In this document: one piece after another, positions 15,103 through 23,237 of the stretch
Position numbering within the stretch: position 1 is the first letter of the stretch
Layout of the letters: every line of letters starts with the position of its first letter
Assembly (NCBI GenBank): GCA_947454235.1
Contig: CANGIY010000029.1
Coordinates: 1-38,936 of the forward strand
DNA: 38,936 nt
Reading direction: 5' to 3'
DNA from: Chitinophagaceae bacterium
Lineage (GTDB): Bacteria; Bacteroidota; Bacteroidia; Chitinophagales; Chitinophagaceae
Position numbers and translations under genes: made by a program
Notes under the pieces: model-generated
Seen by the model: only the letters and a program-made list of their open reading frames with translations
The model's database searches: none
What the model was told of the DNA's origin: nothing

Positions 15103-15548
15103 AACAAAAAGAGGGGGATTGTAATTTTCTGATACAAAGGTGTGCAAAACATCGGGTTTATCCACACTTTTTTCACGATTTATTTATACTTATTCACATT
15201 GAATTCACATTGCTTGTTTGTTAATGAAAATAGACTTAATGAAATATTTTGTTTAAACGTTGAGCATAGCGCAATTTTAAGTCATGATTGCTTTTTTACC
15301 ATGTTGCTAGATACTTATCTCATTGTTGCTGCGTTTTAGATATAAATACCACCGAATCGACAAATTTGAAGTCCGTGGCACATTCCATTACGCAATCGAA
15401 CCAGTTGCAACGCAAAAAAGATTTAAAATTATGAGGTGCATATATATGTTAACGAGATTATGTAAATTAATTAAAGAAAGCCTGAATACACCACTTTAGA
15501 GCAAAGCGGCAATGCGATGCGCGCATTTTTTTGTTAACCTCATTGTGC
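15103..15548. other. AT-rich gene-free region with DnaA-box-like sites
   Basis: About 450 bases with no solid gene. TTATCCACA (15158-15166) and TTATTCACA (15190-15198) are DnaA-box matches on the same strand, with a third weaker TTCACATTG nearby. Further right are a 22-codon frame at 15431-15499 and a terminator at 15511-15532. Nothing nearby (dnaA, dnaN, gidA) supports an origin. Confidence 0.45.
15511..15532 (+). terminator. Intrinsic terminator without an annotated upstream gene
   Basis: AATGCG (15511-15516) and CGCATT (15522-15527) form a 6-bp stem that runs into seven T's. No plus-strand gene of normal size ends upstream, so it may close a small RNA or the tiny frame at 15431-15499. Confidence 0.5.
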
Positions 15549-15556
15549 TACTTTTG
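15549..15556 (+). promoter_or_regulatory. -7 box of the response regulator gene
   Basis: TACTTTTG fits TAnnTTTG; the T run of the preceding terminator lies 19-20 bases upstream in the -33 position. The leader would be about 35 nt. Confidence 0.5.
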
Positions 15557-15596
15557 TCACTGTCAAACGCTAAACAACTACTAAAAATTGACAAAT

Positions 15597-15998
15597 ATGA
15601 GTCAGCCTATTGTTTTAATTGTAGAAGACGATACTATTGCCCGCCTGGTTTTCAAAAAACTGGTGTCTAGGCTTAATGTCGTTTCTTTCGAGGCGCTAAA
15701 TGGTCAGGAAGGTTTGAGAGTTATTGATGAACACCCTGAAATTACTCATATTTTTCTCGATTTGAATATGCCTGTGCTTGACGGCTACGGGTTCTTATAC
15801 TACCTTAATTCGGGTGGTGCACGTCAAAATGTAAATATTTACATTACCTCTGTAACCGATGAGCGCGAGTTCAATGAAATCGTAGCAAGTAGGAATATTG
15901 ATGTATCAAATGTGCGTGGCTACAACAAAAAGCCGTTTGACATGGCTCAATTGGCTCAAAGTTTAGCTGAGACTTCAAAGGTGGCTACGCCTGAATAA
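15597..15998 (+). CDS. Single-domain response regulator (CheY-like)
   Basis: A lone receiver domain of 133 aa, starting at ATG 15597 (the TTG at 15588 is less likely). The acidic pair is in IVEDD, the phospho-acceptor is Asp 55 in IFLDLNMPVLDGYGF, the switch Thr/Ser is in YITSV, and the conserved Lys is in KKPFD. There is no output domain, so it must act by protein contact in a phosphorelay, as CheY or Spo0F do. No histidine kinase is adjacent. The NVNIYITSVTDEREFNEIV stretch is the usual form in Bacteroidota orphan receivers. Confidence 0.9.
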   Translation: MSQPIVLIVEDDTIARLVFKKLVSRLNVVSFEALNGQEGLRVIDEHPEITHIFLDLNMPVLDGYGFLYYLNSGGARQNVNIYITSVTDEREFNEIVASRNIDVSNVRGYNKKPFDMAQLAQSLAETSKVATPE

Positions 15999-16056
15999 TT
16001 TATTCCGTTATAAGTTCGCTCAATCTGTTCATAATTCAATAATTGAAGGCAAAGAC

Positions 16057-16064
16057 TATCTTTG
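16057..16064 (+). promoter_or_regulatory. -7 box of the MBL-rhodanese gene
   Basis: TATCTTTG matches TAnnTTTG and ends 17 bases before ATG 16082. The -33 element is poor (TTCA). Confidence 0.5.
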
Positions 16065-16081
16065 TTGAAACATTTTATTGA

Positions 16082-17482
16082 ATGGAAGTAAAACAGTTGT
16101 ACACCTCATGTCTGAGTGAGGCTGCATATTTCATCAACGATGGTACTGAAGCTGCTGTAATCGATCCGCTGCGCGATGTAGACTCTTACATTGAAATGGC
16201 AAGAGAGAAGGGTGTTACCATCAAATATATCTTTGAAACACATTTTCATGCCGACTTCGTGAGCGGTCATATTGACTTGGCCCAAAAAACAGGGGCGGAG
16301 ATCATTTACGGTCCGGATGCAAAACCGGGGTATAAAGTAACCATCGCCAAAGATGGGCAAGTGTTTAAAATTGGCAGTCTGGAAATGAAGGTGCTTCATA
16401 CTCCGGGTCATACTTTAGAAAGTACTTGCTACTTGCTCAACGACGACAAAGGGCAACCATACTGCATCTTCACCGGTGATACGTTGTTCGTTGGCGACGT
16501 AGGGCGTCCTGATTTGTTCAGTGGCAACATGTCGAAAGAAGAATTGGCTTCGATGATGTACGATTCTTTGAACAATAAAATCAAGACACTACCTGATCAT
16601 TTAATCGTATATCCGGCCCATGGTCCTGGTTCATCGTGCGGAAAGGCATTAGGTCCTGAAACTTTCAGTACAATTGGTGTACAGAAAGCTAGTAACTACG
16701 CACTGCAAGACTATACGCGCGAACAGTTTATTGAGGCTGTTACAACTGGTTTGAATACACCGCCGGCTTACTTCCCGTTAAATGCAAAAATCAACCGTGA
16801 AGGTTACCAAAGCATTGATGAGGTTTATGGCAAGGGTATGACTGCGCTAAGTATCGCTGAATTCAAGGAGAAAGCGAAAGAAAATGCGTGGATTTTAGAT
16901 ACTCGTCCTTCTACAACATTTACACAGGGATTTGTGCCTGATTCAATCAGCATAGGCTTAGATGGTAGATTTGCAGAATGGGCAGGTACTTTGTTGCCAC
17001 TTACACAGCCGTTGATTTTAGTAACCGAAGCGGGCAAAGAAAAAGAAAGTATCACCCGCCTGGCGCGCGTGGGTATCGATAATATATTGGGTTACCTCAA
17101 TGGTGGTTTCGAAGCATGGCAAACTGCCGGCGAGAAAATAGACTTGATTATTGATGTTGACCCCGATGAGTTTGCACTTGATATTCCGCACGACGACAAA
17201 ATGGAGATTATTGACGTTAGGAAACCGGGCGAATTTGAGGCTGGCCACGTGCAGGGCGCGATTAACAAGCCACTCGATTCGTTAACTGACCCGTTGAATG
17301 TGGCTACCATACCTGATGATGCTAATGTTTATGTGCATTGTGCAGGTGGGTACCGTTCGGTGATTGCAGCGTCGCTCATTAAGCGCCAGGGCTTGCACAA
17401 CTTGCGCAATGTGACCGGTGGTTACGGAAAAATTAAATTAGAAAAAGGAATTAAAATAGTAATGCCTGAAAAGGCGAACTAG
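16082..17482 (+). CDS. Persulfide-dioxygenase-like metallo-beta-lactamase with two rhodanese domains
   Basis: The 466-aa fusion probably works in sulfide/persulfide handling. Residues 1-250 form an ETHE1/BaBL-type metallo-beta-lactamase with THFHADFVSGH (H54, H56, D58), HTPGHTLES, FTGDTLFVGDVGRPD and YPAHGPGSSCG as metal-site motifs. The first rhodanese domain (about 265-350; LDTRPSTTF to ILVTEAGKEKES) lacks the catalytic Cys and is probably structural. The second (about 370-466) keeps it in HCAGGYRSVIA. This MBL-inactive-active layout is common in Bacteroidota. The downstream universal stress gene is separated by a terminator. Confidence 0.88.
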   Translation: MEVKQLYTSCLSEAAYFINDGTEAAVIDPLRDVDSYIEMAREKGVTIKYIFETHFHADFVSGHIDLAQKTGAEIIYGPDAKPGYKVTIAKDGQVFKIGSLEMKVLHTPGHTLESTCYLLNDDKGQPYCIFTGDTLFVGDVGRPDLFSGNMSKEELASMMYDSLNNKIKTLPDHLIVYPAHGPGSSCGKALGPETFSTIGVQKASNYALQDYTREQFIEAVTTGLNTPPAYFPLNAKINREGYQSIDEVYGKGMTALSIAEFKEKAKENAWILDTRPSTTFTQGFVPDSISIGLDGRFAEWAGTLLPLTQPLILVTEAGKEKESITRLARVGIDNILGYLNGGFEAWQTAGEKIDLIIDVDPDEFALDIPHDDKMEIIDVRKPGEFEAGHVQGAINKPLDSLTDPLNVATIPDDANVYVHCAGGYRSVIAASLIKRQGLHNLRNVTGGYGKIKLEKGIKIVMPEKAN

Positions 17483-17511
17483 TTAGTCCGAATACAATAT
17501 AAAAACCAAGG

Positions 17512-17539
17512 GCCTGCGCAGCGATGTGCAGGCTTTTTT
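17512..17539 (+). terminator. Terminator of the MBL-rhodanese gene
   Basis: GCCTGCGCA and TGTGCAGGC form a 9-bp stem with one G-U pair around GCGA, followed by six T's. Confidence 0.85.
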
Positions 17540-17629
17540 CATTTTAGACGTGAAGGGGGCTTGCGAATATGTGAACAGATGAATATTTTTACGGTATTCC
17601 AAACTTCTTAACCAAAATCTGATAGCTCT

Positions 17630-18430
17630 ATGGCTACAATTATTGCTGCGACCGATTTCAAATCGGCAGCTGACAATGCAGGACATTACGCATGTATGCT
17701 CGCAAGAGCCATTGGTGCCGAGGTAATCATACTCCACGCACAATCTATTATTGGTAAACTGGTTGATTCGGGTAAAGAGCATGCCGAACTGACCTCAAAA
17801 CTGAATGCAGTGGTTACCAAGTACAAAAACTACTATCCTGATGTAGAGGTTACGCCAAAGCTGATGACCGGTAATGTTGTAGAAGGGCTCAACGATTATA
17901 TGAAGCACAAGGGTGAACCTACCTTTATTGTGGTGGGTAACAATTTCAACAACGAACACCCTTCGTTTATGGATACGAGGTTGTTGCAGGTGTTCAAAAA
18001 CCTCTATTGCCCGGTAATTGCGGTACCTACAGGCAAAACATTTGAGACCATAAAGAAAATATGTTTTGCATTTGACAACCACATGTCGGGAGCGAGAGCA
18101 GGACTCAAGCGTTTACGTAACCTATGTGTCGACCATAATATTGAATTGCACATATTGATAGGCATGAGTGATGTACACAATCGCGACAACCTGCCTGAAA
18201 TGCACCCTGAGGCACACGAGATACTCAACGATGCCAACCCTAAGTTGCACTTCATTCGTAAAGACCATTTAAACGAAGACATTAAATCATACGCCGAGAA
18301 AAACCACATGGGAATGCTGGCAATTCTACCACGCGCCCACTACGGTTTGAGTGCCCTCGTTCACAAAAGCCACACACAGTACATGCTCAACCACGCCTTT
18401 CTACCCATTCTGGCTTTGCACGAAGAGTAA
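17630..18430 (+). CDS. Universal stress protein, two UspA domains
   Basis: The 266-aa protein carries two tandem Usp folds. The first begins MATIIAATDFKSAADNAGHY and shows EVIILHAQS and TFIVVGNNF. The second begins around KKICFAFDNHMSGARAGLKR and ends AILPRAHYGLSALVHKSHTQ, then LPILALHEE. The ATP-binding G-2x-G-9x-G(S/T) motif is not clearly preserved in either half, so it may be a non-nucleotide-binding type. It sits after the persulfide-dioxygenase fusion, with its own transcript limits (terminators at both ends). Confidence 0.85.
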   Translation: MATIIAATDFKSAADNAGHYACMLARAIGAEVIILHAQSIIGKLVDSGKEHAELTSKLNAVVTKYKNYYPDVEVTPKLMTGNVVEGLNDYMKHKGEPTFIVVGNNFNNEHPSFMDTRLLQVFKNLYCPVIAVPTGKTFETIKKICFAFDNHMSGARAGLKRLRNLCVDHNIELHILIGMSDVHNRDNLPEMHPEAHEILNDANPKLHFIRKDHLNEDIKSYAEKNHMGMLAILPRAHYGLSALVHKSHTQYMLNHAFLPILALHEE

Positions 18431-18453
18431 AAGAAATATCAAAGTATTCATCA

Positions 18454-18481
18454 ATCGCCCCGCTTTTGGGGCGATTTTTTT
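18454..18481 (+). terminator. Terminator of the universal stress gene
   Basis: ATCGCCCC and GGGGCGAT form an 8-bp stem around a GCTTTT loop, followed by seven T's. Confidence 0.9.
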
Positions 18482-18871
18482 GAGAGTAACGTGATTTAGC
18501 GCAAGTGTTTTTCACTTGTGCTGTGCTTTGATAGCTGTCTTTTTGAACGCGGAACTGAAGTCTCTCATGTAAACCCATAAATAAGGCGGGCAATTTTGGT
18601 TTGCAAAAATCGATAAACTTGGGTGCCTCCAAACTGCATCGTGCATTTTCCACTTTTTTGCATTGGCCTAAAAAGTGGAGCAAAAAACCCTAGCCAAAAA
18701 AAACGCTCCACGCTCAATGCCAACGCACGGCCGCCGTTTTTTGGCCAGCTAGGCTTCTCTCGTGCAGAATACAACTAATTATGCTATTCACAACACCGGC
18801 TTGCCCAAGGATTTCCTCAGACCCCACATTCAGGAAGCATCTGCTTCTGAATTAGAGCAACCACTTACGAC
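18482..18871. other. Repeat-rich gene-free region downstream of the T9SS cargo gene
   Basis: About 390 bases without a gene. It holds repeat copy A (18499-18547), the stem CCACTTTTT/AAAAAGTGG (18650-18658 with 18670-18678), and an inverted pair of GCCAAAAAAAACG and CGTTTTTTGGC between about 18692 and 18745. The overall look is of interspersed repeat debris. Confidence 0.5.
18499..18547 (+). repeat. Interspersed repeat, copy A
   Basis: This stretch and 20569-20614 align over about 48 bases with most positions shared, including an exact TTTTTCACTTGT core followed by a CTGT and a CTTTTTGA. They are in the same orientation and flank the T9SS cargo gene. In copy A the core also forms a hairpin, GCGCAAGTG/CACTTGTGC. 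Confidence 0.5.
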
Positions 18872-20461
18872 CTAGTGCACCACCATAATTTCCTTCACTT
18901 GCCTGTTACCATACTCATCATTTACAACAATTACATATTGACCCTGGAACCACGCTTTGGTGTCTATTTTTAGTTCACCGACACATGAATTGAAGTAAAT
19001 GTTTTGCCCTACGATGTTATAAACTGAAACAAACTTAGTTGACTTATCATAGAACTTCATGTTCAATTGATTAATGACAGGGTTAGGGTAAACATCAAAG
19101 ACAAATTCTTTCGGATTGGCATTTTCTATTGTTCTCAAAACAGCAGGTCTTAATCCATAGCAACTGGTGCCATTGATGTATAGGTATAGTAGCGACCTTC
19201 TTTCATGTGGGTAGTCGTTAGGAGACCTGTTTTTGCCAATAATCCCTACACCAGGTCTATAAGTAGTTGAGTAAAAATATGGGGCAATTCCATACCCGAA
19301 ATAGGAAGAAACAGGCCAAATTGAACCGGTGTCATCTCTAAAATATTTGTACTCACAAGTGTACAATGCAGAGAAATAACATGGGGAGGACGTGTCGCCT
19401 GTATCATTAGGGAAATAGTACAAAAAATAGTCATTGTTCAACTCTTCTGGTAACTTGGTCATATCGAACATTAATCGGTGGTTGGAAGCACTTCCTCCTC
19501 CCATTGTTCCATAAAATCGATATGTATTATAACCAGTTGAAGAATATGTTTCGGTAATAGAATCAACCCCGGAATAAACGATTGAGTCAGGAGTATATAA
19601 ATCGATTGAGGTTACAGAATCAAAAGTTTTTATCCTTGAAATTCCGGTTGCGTTTTCATATTCATCAACTGTGCCTAGAACATCTCCAGCATGGCGGTTG
19701 TAAAGTTGCTTCTCAGTCAAGTTTCTGAACCTAACAATATTAAAGACAGAATTAAAAGTGTCAGGATAGTTGTTCCTATATACTCCCAAGTCTCCGAATC
19801 CAACGTTATCAAGTAAATGGTCCAGATAATAATCAAAGAACCTTACCTGACGAATGCTGTCTAGCTTCCTGTAGGGGAACGTGTACAAGTCAAACGCCCT
19901 AACAAAACCCTTGGTTTTACTTATTTTAAATGTGAAGTGATTGAGCCAGTCAGCAGTAAAAGCAGTGCCTGCACTATCTGAATGTATTTCATAGGTTTTT
20001 ACTGAATCTATTGTGCCTAATATAGTTTGAGTGTCAATGCTTGTTACCTGAGCCCAAAATGAAATTTGGGTCGAATCTTGATAAAACGAAAAGGTATCAC
20101 CCAAATTTGCCTGCGTTTTGATGGTAACAGAGCCTCCATAGTTATTGTCAAACACAAACGTGCCATCAGGGTGTTTTACCACCCGACCGCCAAGCCAGCT
20201 ACCCCCATTCGTGTTCATATGAAAGGAGTCGCACCCTGAAAATCGCGATAGCCGTAGGTAATTGTACGCTCTGCAAGTACGGTACGGATAATAGATTGTA
20301 TCGGCTCCGTCTACACGAACACTATCAATCCGCATACCCCTCAGAAAGTTACGGCCACTGATAAAGTAGGTTACTTCGCTGGTATTGAAGCAATTGTAGT
20401 TTTGCCCAAATGAGCACAGCGAAATGATACAAAATGTAAGAAGTAGTAGAGTACGTTTCAT
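18872..20461 (-). CDS. Secreted protein with type IX sorting domain
   Basis: The 529-aa protein starts with a signal peptide, MKRTLLLLTFCIISLCSFGQ. It ends with a T9SS type A sorting domain of about 75 residues: FVFDVYPNPVINQLNMKFYD, SVYNIVGQNIY, ELKIDTKAWFQGQYVIVVND, KEIMVVH. It is therefore probably carried to the surface or medium. The middle (residues 20-450) is rich in Tyr, Asp, Ser and Thr with no enzyme motif that I recognise. It stands alone between two direct repeats and has its own TACATTTG promoter box. Base composition is close to its neighbours. Confidence 0.85.
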   Translation of the reverse strand: MKRTLLLLTFCIISLCSFGQNYNCFNTSEVTYFISGRNFLRGMRIDSVRVDGADTIYYPYRTCRAYNYLRLSRFSGCDSFHMNTNGGSWLGGRVVKHPDGTFVFDNNYGGSVTIKTQANLGDTFSFYQDSTQISFWAQVTSIDTQTILGTIDSVKTYEIHSDSAGTAFTADWLNHFTFKISKTKGFVRAFDLYTFPYRKLDSIRQVRFFDYYLDHLLDNVGFGDLGVYRNNYPDTFNSVFNIVRFRNLTEKQLYNRHAGDVLGTVDEYENATGISRIKTFDSVTSIDLYTPDSIVYSGVDSITETYSSTGYNTYRFYGTMGGGSASNHRLMFDMTKLPEELNNDYFLYYFPNDTGDTSSPCYFSALYTCEYKYFRDDTGSIWPVSSYFGYGIAPYFYSTTYRPGVGIIGKNRSPNDYPHERRSLLYLYINGTSCYGLRPAVLRTIENANPKEFVFDVYPNPVINQLNMKFYDKSTKFVSVYNIVGQNIYFNSCVGELKIDTKAWFQGQYVIVVNDEYGNRQVKEIMVVH

Positions 20462-20483
20462 AGTGTTAGGTTTTACTGTATAT

Positions 20484-20491
20484 CAAATGTA
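20484..20491 (-). promoter_or_regulatory. -7 box of the T9SS cargo gene
   Basis: TACATTTG on the minus strand matches TAnnTTTG, 22 nt before the ATG at 20461. No good -33 match is seen. Confidence 0.5.
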
Positions 20492-20568
20492 CATAAAATT
20501 TATTCAGTGAATAGTAATGTGGCGACTTTTATTAATAAGCTTGAGTTTTGAATGCTTCTCGCCACTAG

Positions 20569-20614
20569 CGCATCTATTTTTCACTTGTACTGTACATGAT
20601 TGCTTTCTTTTTGA
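20569..20614 (+). repeat. Interspersed repeat, copy B
   Basis: This is the partner of 18499-18547, sharing GCGCA, TTTTTCACTTGT, ACTGT and CTTTCTTTTTGA with small changes. It lies between the T9SS cargo gene and the end of the 586-aa membrane protein gene. Confidence 0.5.
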
Positions 20615-20648
20615 CTGTAGCCAAAAACAAAAATGTTCACCCGTACTA

Positions 20649-22409
20649 TCAATGAAAAATCTGCGCATCGCTGTTGGAGAAAACAAGTTTTCTGCCTGTG
20701 GTTTTAGCAAGCACAGGGGCATTTGACGCCAAATCGCGCCGGGTGAGAAAAATGTATCTTGGGTTATTAGAGGCGTTCATGCTATCGGCGACATGCGTCA
20801 CCTCGTGTATAAAATGCAGGTGGCAGCCCAGAGTAGCCCTGTTGGTGAAGGTGGGCATCCACATACCTACGTCATTGTAGCTTACTTCTACAAGCGCATT
20901 TTTTTCGGTGTGCGTGTCAATCCATTTCATCGCTTCTTTAACACCATCGTTCAGTTGGATTTCGCTCTTTCTTAGTGCGTTCGAATTGTTGTTTGTCCAG
21001 GCTATGCTTATAACAAGGAATACGACCAGCGGTAAAAGATGCGGATGCACTCTTTTTTTGAATATGGTAACTGCAAATTTGTCTTGTTGCAGGTATTCAA
21101 GTGCATAGGCCAAATAAAATGAAAGTGCAACGATTACATAAAACACAATCCGCTCAGGGTACAGAAGTTCTGACAGTGGTAAGAACCAATACCCGTAATT
21201 AATCACCAGCACAAACAAGTACGCAACAAATAAGGTGATAATGCCTAACTCCTTCGTTTTTTTCATTGCAAGCAGGCCGATAAGTGCAAGACAACTTAAC
21301 GCCAGTGGTATTTCACCCACCCTGCCTGTTATTTGTAGCAGTACTCCCCAGGCATTTTTCAAAACGTTGGGCGAGAAAGTATTGTGCATCATCAGCAGTT
21401 GCCATTGCTTCACTTTCAACACCAGTTCGGGTGAATTATCGTTTTTGAAGTGCATTAAAAACGGCAGTAGCAACACAACCGCAATAGCAACCATAAGTGC
21501 GCCATTTTTCAACAACCAAACTCTGCGATCGCTGAATAAAATAAAGCATACCACAACACCGGGCAGGCATAAATAAACAAAACAGATAGCCGGAATAGCA
21601 TGTATCAGCAGCACAGCAGCCACCGCCAGTGCAGAAAGTCGAAATGCAAACGCATCTTGATTTTTTAGCCCATGCAGTAGCAAGCCTGCAGCAAACATGC
21701 TACAGCCAAACCCCAGCACAGTAGGATTACCGCCCCACCAGATGGTACTTTCGAAGGTGCTGTTCAACCCCCAGAAAATGATGGTGGTAACTATCGCTGT
21801 TCGTTCTTGCACAAACTGACTCAACAGGAATACCATGCCCAGCATCGCCAGAGGGTACGAAAGGAAGGTTACAACATTAATGGCATCTTGCAGAAAACTC
21901 ACCTGCATAGCAGCGATTAAGGCAGTGAGCACGTGGAACCCTGCACTATAGCTGCCAAAGTAGTCGACAGGTAAAATGGGCCTGTAAGATGAAGGTAGAC
22001 CGTTGTTATTGATGATAAGTCTGGATATGTAGCCATGCATTGTGGTGTCGCAGCCAGGTGGTATAGTTACAAACGTAAGCGGCATGAGCATTAATACGAT
22101 TGCAACTAACAATGCGACATACACCCAAGCCGTTCGAATTTCTATGTGGTTTGGAAGTTTTAATGGCACTACAAATTTCCTCCTGAAAACAACGAACGCT
22201 AGTATTGAAATGCCTAAAAGCGAAGCTGCAACAATATTCAATGGCAAACCTGCGGCAGCGATGAACCATGCCACCCCCACCCAAAACCCAACTGATAAAA
22301 ATGCAGTACAGGTTATTTTTGCCAGCCTTGAAAGCTCCTTTACCTGCCCGGCAAGCAACACACCAGGAAACGTAAAAAGCAGCGCAGCCGACAAAATAGC
22401 AAATAGCAT
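20649..22409 (-). CDS. Multi-pass membrane protein, GT-C/DUF6541-like
   Basis: The 586-aa product has about twelve hydrophobic segments to residue 470 and a short soluble tail (HTEKNALVEVSYNDVGMWMP to KLVFSNSDAQIFH). After the third or fourth segment a large external loop reads PPGCDTTMHGYISRLIINNN, then GLPSSYRPILPV. The acidic-x(3)-His placement and the following GFHVLTALI resemble the first loop of DUF6541/GT-C membrane glycosyltransferases. Substrate and partners are unknown. It stands alone on the minus strand, separate from the GT genes at 2043-5165 and not closely similar to the 772-aa protein. Confidence 0.6.
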   Translation of the reverse strand: MLFAILSAALLFTFPGVLLAGQVKELSRLAKITCTAFLSVGFWVGVAWFIAAAGLPLNIVAASLLGISILAFVVFRRKFVVPLKLPNHIEIRTAWVYVALLVAIVLMLMPLTFVTIPPGCDTTMHGYISRLIINNNGLPSSYRPILPVDYFGSYSAGFHVLTALIAAMQVSFLQDAINVVTFLSYPLAMLGMVFLLSQFVQERTAIVTTIIFWGLNSTFESTIWWGGNPTVLGFGCSMFAAGLLLHGLKNQDAFAFRLSALAVAAVLLIHAIPAICFVYLCLPGVVVCFILFSDRRVWLLKNGALMVAIAVVLLLPFLMHFKNDNSPELVLKVKQWQLLMMHNTFSPNVLKNAWGVLLQITGRVGEIPLALSCLALIGLLAMKKTKELGIITLFVAYLFVLVINYGYWFLPLSELLYPERIVFYVIVALSFYLAYALEYLQQDKFAVTIFKKRVHPHLLPLVVFLVISIAWTNNNSNALRKSEIQLNDGVKEAMKWIDTHTEKNALVEVSYNDVGMWMPTFTNRATLGCHLHFIHEVTHVADSMNASNNPRYIFLTRRDLASNAPVLAKTTGRKLVFSNSDAQIFH

Positions 22410-22751
22410 GTAGGTGTTTCTTTTAAGGACTGTTTAAAGAAAGTCCTCCAAAGGTACTTCAATGAATGAGATGGTAAATGAGAAATTGAATGGTGGAATT
22501 GGTTTATACCACGTACCCCAAGCTACCCTACTTACAAAGCACCGCTCTCGCACCCGCTCTGCCGAAGGCTTCACGCTAGTCCAAGCCTCACGCTTACAAA
22601 GCACCGCTCTCGCTCTCACACCCGCTCCGCCGAAGGCTTCCCATTAATCATTTTCATTGGTTTTAATAAAAAAATCATACCTTCATATTTAGTCTGAACA
22701 ACATTAAGGCAGTTCAAAGTCAATACATTACTGATTGTAAAAAATGAAATT
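22410..22751. other. Intergenic region with a direct repeat
   Basis: About 340 bases without a gene. It contains the direct repeat at 22531-22640, rich in CTCTCGC and GCCGAAGGCTTC. The rest is AT-rich upstream sequence of the 22752 gene without a clear TAnnTTTG. Confidence 0.5.
22531..22640 (+). repeat. Direct repeat of about 42-48 bases
   Basis: CTTACAAAGCACCGCTCTCGC begins at 22531 and again at 22593. Both copies run to GCCGAAGGCTTC (ending 22572 and 22640), and the second has six extra bases. The unit is GC-richer than its surroundings and looks like an interspersed element rather than a gene. Confidence 0.65.
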
Positions 22752-23159
22752 ATGGCACACAACATAGGAACCAAGGAAAACCCAATGGCATTAAAGACAC
22801 CACCGCTATCGAGTGAATACACCATGCATGTAGAACAGAAAGACGGTAAAGATGTGTTGGTGTGTACGGTTGGTAAGACGGTATTGCATTACAACATCAA
22901 TATCATTGACGACCTGCACCAAATGCTGCTGAACCATAAAGACTGGATGGAGCTAGGAAGTGCCGATGAGCAAAAGCCAGCCAAGGAAGGTACTGTAGAA
23001 GCCTGGGGGCGTGCCGAAAACAACCCGGTAGGTGGCTGGTATGGGCTTAAAAAAGGACTTCGTGGCCGAGTAGGCATGTATATCCCACCATTAATGGAAG
23101 CACTGGGGCTCGCTGAGGTTACGCACGAGGCTAAGGGGAATAAAATGAGGGGTAGGTAA
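22752..23159 (+). CDS. DUF6855-like protein of unknown function
   Basis: The 135-aa soluble protein contains SSEYTMHVEQKDGKDVLVCT, GKTVLHYNINIIDDLHQML, DEQKPAKEGTVEAWGR, NPVGGWYGLKKGLRGRVGMY and PPLMEALGLAEVTHE, a pattern I recall from a small conserved family (DUF6855) spread across several phyla. No catalytic motif is evident. It is not in an operon. It ends against a large hairpin shared with the convergent gene at 23238. Confidence 0.65.
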   Translation: MAHNIGTKENPMALKTPPLSSEYTMHVEQKDGKDVLVCTVGKTVLHYNINIIDDLHQMLLNHKDWMELGSADEQKPAKEGTVEAWGRAENNPVGGWYGLKKGLRGRVGMYIPPLMEALGLAEVTHEAKGNKMRGR

Positions 23160-23168
23160 GGGGGCAAG

Positions 23169-23201
23169 CCAGAAACATCGGAAATTTTCTGATGTTTCTG
23201 G
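23169..23201. terminator. Shared hairpin between convergent genes
   Basis: CCAGAAACATC (23169-23179) and GATGTTTCTGG (23191-23201) pair perfectly, with further GAA/TTC pairing inside. Both flanking genes point at it. The T tail is weak on the plus strand (TCTTTTT comes about 10 bases later). Confidence 0.6.
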
Positions 23202-23237
23202 TGTAGAAATATCTTTTTGGGGATTCTTTTGGAAGTA

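Noticed and set aside
15103-15548. Replication origin
   Set aside because: Only two good DnaA boxes, no dnaA/dnaN/gidA neighbour, no unwinding-element array; kept only as a weak observation.
18387-18774. Minus-strand frames downstream of the universal stress gene
   Set aside because: They run through a terminator and nested repeats and share residues with the repeat at 20569; no protein character.
22434-22619. Minus-strand 61-aa frame
   Set aside because: It consists mostly of the direct repeat; no recognisable protein.
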